Assembly: GCF_021165955.1 (NCBI RefSeq)
Contig: NZ_CP088952.1
Span: 1,860,001-1,924,000, forward strand
DNA: 64,000 nt
Source: Massilia endophytica
Lineage (GTDB): Bacteria; Pseudomonadota; Gammaproteobacteria; Burkholderiales; Burkholderiaceae_D
Reading direction: 5' to 3'
Below the pieces are notes generated by a model that searched no databases, was not told where the DNA came from, and saw only the letters and a list, made by a program, of their open reading frames with translations. The position numbers and the translations under genes are program-made. Position 1 is the first letter of the stretch. The number at the start of each line of letters is the position of its first letter. Shown one piece after another: positions 58,366-64,000 of the stretch.

Positions 58366-59706
58366 ATGGCAACTGCAGTCGAAACCCTGGGCAAACTTGA
58401 ACGTCGCATGACCATCTCCTTCCCGCTGTCGGACGTCCGCGCCGAAGTCGAGAAGCGCCTGAAAGTGCAAGCCCGCAGCGCCCGCGCGCCAGGCTTCCGC
58501 CCAGGCAAAGTGCCAATGAAGATGGTCGCCGCGCAATACGGCTACCAGATCGAAACCGATGTGCTGAACGACAAAGTGGGCCGCGCCTTCAACGACGCCG
58601 CCAACGAGAACAATCTGCGCGTGGCCGGCTTCCCGAAAATCGAACCCAAGCAGGACGCACCGGAAGGCCAGCTGGCCTTCGACGCGACCTTCGAGGTCTA
58701 TCCTGAAGTCGAGATCGGCGACCTGTCCAAGGTCGAGATCGAGACTGTGAAGTCCTCCGTGACCGACGCCGAAATCGACAAGACCATCGACATCCTGCGC
58801 AAGCAGCGCGTGCACTTCCACACCAAGGGCGAGGCAGGCGAGCACGGCACCGGCGGCGAAGCCGTGGCCGCCAACGGCGACCGCGTGACCGTGGACTTCG
58901 TGGGCAAGATCGACGGCGTGGAATTCCCCGGCGGCAAGGCCGACGACTACACCTTCGTGCTGGGCGAAGGCCGCATGCTGCCGGAATTCGAAGCCGCGAC
59001 CGTGGGCCTGAAAGTGGGCGAGTCCAAGACCTTCCCGCTGGCTTTCCCCGAGGACTACCATGGCAAGGATGTGGCCGGTAAGACCGCCGAGTTCACCATC
59101 ACCCTGAAGAAGCTGGAATGGGCCCACCTGCCGGAAGTGGATGCAGAGTTCGCCAAGTCACTGGGCGTGGAAAACGGCGACCTGGCCAAGATGCGCGAAG
59201 ATATCAAGGTGAACCTGGAGCGTGAAGTGGCCGGCCGCGTGAAGGCCCGCAACAAGGAAGCCGTGATGGACGCCCTGGTCAAGACCGCCCAGCTTGATGT
59301 GCCTCAAGCCCTGGTGGCTCAAGATACCGAGCGCCTGGCCGAAATGACTCGTCAGGACATGGCCGCCCGCGGCATGAACGTAAAAGATGTACCATTCCCT
59401 CCAGAGCTGTTCAAGGACAAGGCTGAGCGCCGCGTGCGCCTGGGCCTGATCCTGTCCCAGCTGGTAGGCGACAACAAGCTGCAGGCCACCCCGGAGCAGG
59501 TGAAGGCCCAGGTGGAAGATTTCGCACAGAGCTACGAAGATCCGCGCGAAGTGCTGAAGTACTACTACAGCGACCGCCGCCGCCTGGGCGAGGTGGAAGC
59601 TCTTGTATTGGAAGAAAACGTCGTTACTTATGTCCTGGGTCTGGCCAAGACGACCGCGAAGGAGATTCCCTTCGACGAGCTGATGGGCAGTGCAGCGCAG
59701 GCTTAA
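58366..59706 (+). CDS. tig: trigger factor
   Basis: This 446-residue ribosome-associated chaperone has the ribosome-binding N-domain with the signature ARAPGFRPGKVPMKMV (about 42-57, GFRxGKxP), an FKBP-type prolyl isomerase domain (about 165-245: GDRVTVDFVGKIDGVEFPGG) and a C-terminal helical chaperone domain. It binds nascent chains at the exit tunnel. The start is the ATG at 58366, 30 bases after tRNA-Leu; the longer frame upstream runs through the tRNA and is not coding. tig-clpP-clpX-lon is the conserved order. A hairpin at 59724-59745 follows the stop. Confidence 0.97.
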   Translation: MATAVETLGKLERRMTISFPLSDVRAEVEKRLKVQARSARAPGFRPGKVPMKMVAAQYGYQIETDVLNDKVGRAFNDAANENNLRVAGFPKIEPKQDAPEGQLAFDATFEVYPEVEIGDLSKVEIETVKSSVTDAEIDKTIDILRKQRVHFHTKGEAGEHGTGGEAVAANGDRVTVDFVGKIDGVEFPGGKADDYTFVLGEGRMLPEFEAATVGLKVGESKTFPLAFPEDYHGKDVAGKTAEFTITLKKLEWAHLPEVDAEFAKSLGVENGDLAKMREDIKVNLEREVAGRVKARNKEAVMDALVKTAQLDVPQALVAQDTERLAEMTRQDMAARGMNVKDVPFPPELFKDKAERRVRLGLILSQLVGDNKLQATPEQVKAQVEDFAQSYEDPREVLKYYYSDRRRLGEVEALVLEENVVTYVLGLAKTTAKEIPFDELMGSAAQA

Positions 59707-59723
59707 GCTTTGCGTAGTATTCC

Positions 59724-59745
59724 AGCGCCGGCGGTGTCCGGCGCT
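59724..59745. repeat. hairpin between tig and clpP
   Basis: AGCGCCGG-CGGTGT-CCGGCGCT is a perfect 8-base stem without a T-run, between tig and clpP. It may attenuate read-through or protect the tig mRNA 3' end. Confidence 0.4.
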
Positions 59746-59771
59746 GCTTCACAAGGAAAAGGAATGAAGCA

Positions 59772-60389
59772 ATGAACCGTAATCCGGCACTCGACACCGA
59801 AATGCTGGGCCTCGTGCCCATGGTCATCGAACAGAGCGGCCGCGGCGAGCGTTCGTATGACATCTACTCGCGCCTGCTCAAGGAGCGCGTGATCTTCCTG
59901 GTCGGTCCCGTCAACGACCAGATGGCCAACCTGATCGTGGCCCAGCTGCTGTTCCTGGAAAGTGAAAATCCCGACAAGGATATTTCCCTGTACATCAACT
60001 CGCCTGGCGGTTCCGTGTCCGCGGGCCTGGCCATCTTCGACACCATGCAGTTCATCAAGCCTGACGTGTCCACCCTGTGCACCGGCATGGCCGCCTCCAT
60101 GGGCGCCTTCCTGCTGGCGGCGGGCGCCAAGGGAAAGCGCTTCTCGCTGCCGAACTCGCGCATCATGATTCACCAGCCGTCCGGCGGCTCCCAGGGCATG
60201 GCATCCGATATCGAGATCCAGGCCAAGGAAATCCTCTACCTGCGCCACCGCCTGAATTCCATCATGGCCGAGCGCACCGGCCAGACCGTGGAGCAGATTG
60301 CCAAGGACACCGACCGCGACCGCTTCATGTCCGGCGACGAGGCAGCGGAATATGGTCTGATCGACAAGGTGCTCACCACCCGTGCTTGA
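59772..60389 (+). CDS. clpP: ATP-dependent Clp protease proteolytic subunit
   Basis: This 205-residue serine peptidase forms the 14-mer chamber of ClpXP. The catalytic Ser is in CTGMAASMGAFLLAAG (about residue 105) and His in RIMIHQPSGGSQG (about 130); the Asp is in the conserved DTDRDRFMSG (about 180). The short N-terminal propeptide (MNRNPALDTEMLGLVPMVIE) is family-typical. It lies 65 bases after tig and before clpX, with an intrinsic terminator between clpP and clpX. Confidence 0.98.
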   Translation: MNRNPALDTEMLGLVPMVIEQSGRGERSYDIYSRLLKERVIFLVGPVNDQMANLIVAQLLFLESENPDKDISLYINSPGGSVSAGLAIFDTMQFIKPDVSTLCTGMAASMGAFLLAAGAKGKRFSLPNSRIMIHQPSGGSQGMASDIEIQAKEILYLRHRLNSIMAERTGQTVEQIAKDTDRDRFMSGDEAAEYGLIDKVLTTRA

Positions 60390-60410
60390 CGCGTCCCAAG
60401 CTCAGTCGTG

Positions 60411-60447
60411 AAAAAAGCGCCCGGACGCTACAACGTTCCGGGCGTTT
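60411..60447 (+). terminator. intrinsic terminator between clpP and clpX
   Basis: An A-run is followed by the stem GCGCCCGGACG / CGTTCCGGGCG and then TTTTGC. The stem is interrupted by one bulge but strong. It probably ends most clpP transcripts, and clpX may have its own promoter in the remaining 95 bases. Confidence 0.75.
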
Positions 60448-60542
60448 TGCTTTCAAATCGGGTAGGATTGTCCCTGTGTAGGGGGAATCTTGCCTGCCTA
60501 CAGCGCAAAAGTTTTACTGATAGCAACTAACGATACCGTCCC

Positions 60543-61811
60543 ATGTCAGAGAAAAAATCCTCCAGCGGCGAAAAACTCCTGTACTGCTCCTTCTGCGGAA
60601 AGAGCCAGCACGAGGTGAAAAAGCTCATCGCCGGTCCCTCGGTCTTCATCTGCGACGAATGCATTGACCTGTGCAATGACATCATCCGCGACGAGACCTC
60701 CAGCATCGAATCTGTCACGGGCGCGAAGTCGGACCTGCCGACGCCGCACGAGATCGCCGAGCTGCTGAACCAGTACGTCATCGGCCAGCAGACGGCCAAG
60801 CGCATTCTGTCGGTGGCGGTGTACAACCACTACAAGCGCCTCAAGCACCTCGGCAAGAAGGACGACGTCGAGCTGGCCAAGAGCAACATCCTGCTGGTGG
60901 GCCCGACCGGCTCCGGCAAGACCCTGCTGGCCCAGACCCTGGCGCGCATGCTGAACGTGCCCTTCGTCATCGCCGACGCCACCACGCTCACGGAAGCGGG
61001 CTATGTGGGCGAGGACGTCGAGAACATCATCCAGAAACTGTTGCAGAGCTGCAACTACGATGTTGAGAAAGCTCAACGCGGCATCGTTTATATCGACGAG
61101 ATCGACAAGATTTCCCGCAAGTCGGACAACCCGTCCATCACCCGCGACGTGTCGGGCGAGGGCGTGCAGCAGGCCCTGCTGAAACTGATCGAGGGCACCA
61201 TGGCCTCCGTGCCGCCGCAAGGCGGGCGCAAGCACCCGAACCAGGACTTCGTGCAGATCGACACCACGAACATCATGTTCATCTGCGGCGGCGCCTTCGA
61301 CGGCCTGGCCAAGATCATCTCCAACCGTTCGGAGAAGAGCGGCATCGGCTTCTCGGCCACCGTGAAGTCCAAGGAACAGCGCGCCACCAGCGAGATCCTG
61401 ATGGAAGCGGAGCCGGAAGACCTCATCAAGTTCGGCCTGATCCCCGAGCTGGTGGGCCGCCTGCCGGTGGTCGCCACCCTGTCCGAGCTGACGGAAGAGG
61501 CCCTGATCCAGATTCTGGTCGAGCCGAAGAACGCCCTCATCAAGCAGTACTCCAAGCTGCTGGAAATGGAAGGCGCGGAACTGGAGATCCGTCCCGCGGC
61601 CCTGCACGCCATCGCCCGCAAGGCCCTGGCCCGCAAGACCGGCGCGCGCGGCCTGCGCTCGATCCTGGAGCACGCGCTGCTGGACGTGATGTACGACCTG
61701 CCGAACCAGCAGAACGTCACGAAAGTGGTGATCGACGAAAATACGATTACCGCCGGCGCCAAGCCTTTGCTGATTTATCAGGAACCTGCAAAAGCGTCAG
61801 GTGAAAATTAA
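60543..61811 (+). CDS. clpX: ATP-dependent Clp protease ATPase subunit ClpX
   Basis: This 422-residue AAA+ unfoldase recognises and feeds substrates to ClpP. The N-terminal zinc-binding domain has CSFCGKSQHEV and ICDECIDLC (four cysteines at about residues 15-41). Walker A is GPTGSGKTLLAQ (about 120), Walker B IVYIDEIDKISRK (about 185), and the pore loop GYVGEDVENI (about 155). Sensor-2 is GARGLRS near 370. It is separated from lon by 246 bases containing an intrinsic terminator. Confidence 0.98.
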   Translation: MSEKKSSSGEKLLYCSFCGKSQHEVKKLIAGPSVFICDECIDLCNDIIRDETSSIESVTGAKSDLPTPHEIAELLNQYVIGQQTAKRILSVAVYNHYKRLKHLGKKDDVELAKSNILLVGPTGSGKTLLAQTLARMLNVPFVIADATTLTEAGYVGEDVENIIQKLLQSCNYDVEKAQRGIVYIDEIDKISRKSDNPSITRDVSGEGVQQALLKLIEGTMASVPPQGGRKHPNQDFVQIDTTNIMFICGGAFDGLAKIISNRSEKSGIGFSATVKSKEQRATSEILMEAEPEDLIKFGLIPELVGRLPVVATLSELTEEALIQILVEPKNALIKQYSKLLEMEGAELEIRPAALHAIARKALARKTGARGLRSILEHALLDVMYDLPNQQNVTKVVIDENTITAGAKPLLIYQEPAKASGEN

Positions 61812-61901
61812 ATAACGGTTGCACACTCTCACAAAATTCGTTTTGAATCCGTGAGGCAAGGCAGTACAATCAAAACCAATAAGAGAAGCAGGCTTCAATC
61901 G

Positions 61902-61940
61902 AAAAGCCACTCGCGGCGCCCGTCGCAAGTGGCTTTTTTT
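61902..61940 (+). terminator. intrinsic terminator after clpX
   Basis: The stem AAAAGCCACT / AGTGGCTTTT, extended inward by GCG/CGC across a mismatch, is followed by a run of T residues. It lies about 90 bases after the clpX stop. Confidence 0.85.
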
Positions 61941-61966
61941 ATTCAAAATGCTCTGCTTACTTTTAT

Positions 61967-61994
61967 GGCACCAGGGACATATTTATTTATGTCC
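61967..61994. repeat. GGCACCAGG-containing hairpin, repeat-family relic
   Basis: GGCACCAGG is followed by GGACATA (61975-61981) and TATGTCC (61988-61994) forming a hairpin. The GGCACCAG and GGACA words match the elements at 39.8 and 44.3 kb, so it may be a degenerate copy of the same family. Confidence 0.4.
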
Positions 61995-62000
61995 TCGGGT

Positions 62001-62028
62001 CTTGTGATTCGGCATTGAATGCCTACAT
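62001..62028 (+). promoter_or_regulatory. possible heat-shock promoter of lon
   Basis: CTTGTGA (62001-62007) and CCTACAT (62022-62028), 14 bases apart, partly match the sigma-32 consensus and lie about 30-55 bases before the lon start. Lon is heat-inducible in many proteobacteria. The -10 match is weak. Confidence 0.35.
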
Positions 62029-62057
62029 CATGAACATGCTTTTCTATAAGGTACGCC

Positions 62058-64000
62058 ATGACAACTTCCAAATTAACTGAGCAGACTCAACTGCCGTTGT
62101 TGCCTTTACGGGATGTCGTCGTTTTCCCGCATATGGTGATACCTCTGTTCGTCGGTCGCCCGAAATCGATCAAGGCGCTGGAAGCCGCAATGGAGCAGGG
62201 CAAGAGCATTATGCTTGCCGCGCAAAAAGCTGCTGCCAAGGACGAACCTTCTCCCACCGATATTTATGAAATCGGCTGCGTCGCCAATATCCTGCAAATG
62301 CTGAAACTGCCGGACGGCACCGTGAAGGTGCTGGTCGAGGGCTCCCAGCGCGCACGCATCCGCAAGATCACCGACACGCCTACGCACTTCGTGGCAGAGC
62401 TGGTGCCGCTCGAATCGGAAATCGGCGACGATTCCGAGATCGAGGCGATGCGCCGCGCCATCGTGCAGCAGTTCGACCAGTACGTAAAACTGAACAAGAA
62501 GATCCCGCCGGAGATCCTCGCGTCGCTGTCGGGCATCGACGATGCCGGCCGCCTGGCCGATACCGTGGCCGCCCACCTGCCCCTGAAGCTGGAGCAGAAG
62601 CAGGTCATCCTGGAGATCTTCAACGTCGCCAAGCGCCTGGAGCATCTGCTGGGCCAGCTGGAAGGCGAGCTCGACATCCTGCAGGTGGAAAAGCGCATCC
62701 GCGGCCGCGTCAAGCGCCAGATGGAGAAGTCCCAGCGCGAGTACTACCTGAACGAGCAGGTCAAGGCCATCCAGAAGGAACTGGGCGAAGGCGAAGAGGG
62801 CGCCGATCTCGACGAGCTCGAGAAGAAGGTGGCCGCCGCCAAGATGCCGAAAGAGGCCCTGGAAAAGGCGCAGGCCGAGCTGAAGAAGCTCAAGCTGATG
62901 TCGCCCATGTCCGCCGAAGCGACCGTGGTGCGCAACTATATCGACACCCTGGTCTCGCTGCCGTGGAAGAAGAAGTCCAAGGTCAACAACGACCTGGCCA
63001 ACGCCGAGAAGGTGCTGGAGACCGATCACTACGGCCTGGAAAAGATCAAGGAACGCATCCTGGAATACCTCGCGGTGCAGCAGCGCGTGGACAAGCTGAA
63101 GGCGCCGATCCTGTGCTTCGTGGGTCCTCCTGGCGTCGGCAAGACCTCGCTGGGCCAGTCCATCGCCCGCGCCACGAACCGCAAGTTCGTGCGCATGGCA
63201 CTGGGCGGCGTGCGTGACGAAGCCGAGATTCGCGGCCACCGCCGCACCTATATCGGCTCCATGCCGGGCAAGGTGCTGCAGTCGCTGGCCAAGGTGGGCG
63301 TGCGCAATCCGCTCTTCCTGCTCGACGAGATCGACAAGATGGGCGCGGACTTCCGCGGCGATCCTTCCTCGGCCCTGCTCGAAGTGCTGGACCCGGAACA
63401 GAACCACACCTTCAGCGACCACTACATCGAAGTGGACTTCGACCTGTCGGACGTGATGTTCGTGGCCACCTCGAACTCCTACAACATCCCGCCGGCGCTG
63501 CTGGACCGGATGGAAGTGATCCGCCTGTCGGGTTACACGGAGGACGAGAAGACCAGCATCGCGCTGCGCTACCTGCTGCCCAAACAGATCAAGAACAACG
63601 GTCTGAAGGAAGGCGAGATCGCGGTGAGCGAAGCGGCCGTGCGCGACATCATCCGCTACTACACGCGTGAAGCGGGCGTGCGCTCGCTGGAACGCGAAGT
63701 GTCGAAGATCTGCCGCAAGGTGGTGAAGCTGCTGCTGCTGAAGAAGTCGGACAAGAAAGTGACTGTCACGCCTAAAAACCTGGACAAGTTCCTGGGCGTG
63801 CGCCGCTACGACTTCGGCGTGGCCGAGAAGGAGAACCAGGTTGGCCAGGTGGTCGGCCTCGCATGGACCGAAGTGGGCGGCGATCTGCTGACCATCGAAT
63901 CCGTGACGATGCCGGGCAAGGGCAACGTGATCCGCACCGGTACGCTGGGCGACGTGATGAAGGAATCGATCGAAGCTGCCCGCACCGTGGTGCGCAGCCG
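62058..64000 (+). CDS. lon: Lon ATP-dependent protease, N-terminal part
   Basis: The frame opens at the ATG at 62058 and runs off the right edge after about 647 codons. The N-domain begins with LPLLPLRDVVVFPHMVIPLF, the Lon substrate-binding domain signature. The coiled-coil linker lies at about 190-300, and the AAA+ domain has Walker A FVGPPGVGKTSLGQS (about 355) and Walker B LFLLDEIDKMG (about 417). The start of the protease domain (about 590 onward, RRYDFGVAEKENQVGQVVGL) is in view, but the catalytic Ser-Lys dyad lies beyond the window. Lon degrades misfolded and regulatory proteins. A full Lon is about 800 residues, so roughly 80 percent is present. Confidence 0.97.
   Translation, partial: MTTSKLTEQTQLPLLPLRDVVVFPHMVIPLFVGRPKSIKALEAAMEQGKSIMLAAQKAAAKDEPSPTDIYEIGCVANILQMLKLPDGTVKVLVEGSQRARIRKITDTPTHFVAELVPLESEIGDDSEIEAMRRAIVQQFDQYVKLNKKIPPEILASLSGIDDAGRLADTVAAHLPLKLEQKQVILEIFNVAKRLEHLLGQLEGELDILQVEKRIRGRVKRQMEKSQREYYLNEQVKAIQKELGEGEEGADLDELEKKVAAAKMPKEALEKAQAELKKLKLMSPMSAEATVVRNYIDTLVSLPWKKKSKVNNDLANAEKVLETDHYGLEKIKERILEYLAVQQRVDKLKAPILCFVGPPGVGKTSLGQSIARATNRKFVRMALGGVRDEAEIRGHRRTYIGSMPGKVLQSLAKVGVRNPLFLLDEIDKMGADFRGDPSSALLEVLDPEQNHTFSDHYIEVDFDLSDVMFVATSNSYNIPPALLDRMEVIRLSGYTEDEKTSIALRYLLPKQIKNNGLKEGEIAVSEAAVRDIIRYYTREAGVRSLEREVSKICRKVVKLLLLKKSDKKVTVTPKNLDKFLGVRRYDFGVAEKENQVGQVVGLAWTEVGGDLLTIESVTMPGKGNVIRTGTLGDVMKESIEAARTVVRS

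Overview
This 64 kb window is chromosomal DNA from a GC-rich betaproteobacterium. The gene set and protein sequences fit Oxalobacteraceae of the Massilia/Duganella group: hpnCDE squalene genes, a cyanophycin locus with an associated ABC protein and a DUF1854 protein, the gloB-methyltransferase-rnhA-dnaQ block, and tig-clpP-clpX-lon. This placement comes from recognising families by eye; there is no rRNA gene to confirm it. The window is mostly ordinary core genome. Both ends cut a gene: aidB on the left and lon on the right.

Layout. 1-2.6 kb: an AidB-type acyl-CoA dehydrogenase, upp, a small Hpt protein and a cold-shock gene. 2.6-3.9 kb: an IS110-family insertion sequence sitting inside a REP-like palindrome. 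3.9-6.5 kb: a LysR regulator divergent from malate synthase. 6.6-12.4 kb: a leftward group of gloB, an HCCA isomerase-like gene, a DUF4157 (eCIS-core) protein with an unrecognised C-terminal domain and a small downstream gene; then methyltransferase-rnhA-dnaQ-tRNA-Val rightward. 12.4-17.6 kb: a membrane protein/TetR pair, a Tat-exported GH36 alpha-galactosidase, Hsp20 and a secreted alpha/beta hydrolase. 17.7-19.2 kb: two Pro/Ala-rich single-pass membrane proteins. 19.2-28.1 kb: the cyanophycin locus (DUF1854, ABC protein, two cyanophycin synthetases), ending at a LacI regulator. 28.2-32.5 kb: a tiny tail-anchored protein, a YegD-type Hsp70, an exonuclease, a Sel1-repeat protein and a small unknown gene pair. 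32.5-37.5 kb: two c-di-GMP proteins flanking a cupredoxin-like protein. 37.6-39.7 kb: a secreted prolyl oligopeptidase. 39.8-47.3 kb: an inverted-repeat element, an XRE-cupin regulator, kbl-tdh-sdaA (threonine and serine catabolism), thrC, moeA and moaD. 47.3-53.7 kb: a flavoprotein, a DUF2807/DUF1700/small-peptide group and hpnEDC. 53.9-58.1 kb: an RND efflux pair. 58.2-64 kb: tRNA-Leu, tig, clpP, clpX and lon.

Several neighbourhoods form working units. kbl and tdh convert threonine to glycine and acetyl-CoA, and sdaA removes serine to pyruvate. hpnC, hpnD and hpnE convert farnesyl diphosphate to squalene. cphA with a second synthetase that has lost its Mur-ligase P-loop should make and recycle the Asp-Arg polymer cyanophycin. 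tig, clpP, clpX and lon form a protein quality-control block.

The least explained items are: the DUF4157 protein with its downstream small gene; the ABC/DUF1854 pair beside the cyanophycin synthetases; the overlapping small genes at 31.9-32.5 kb; and the IS110 element, whose removal restores a perfect palindrome and whose non-coding end is in the right place for a bridge RNA. No CRISPR array, prophage, integrase or complete secretion system was seen. No stretch longer than 300 bases lacks a gene.
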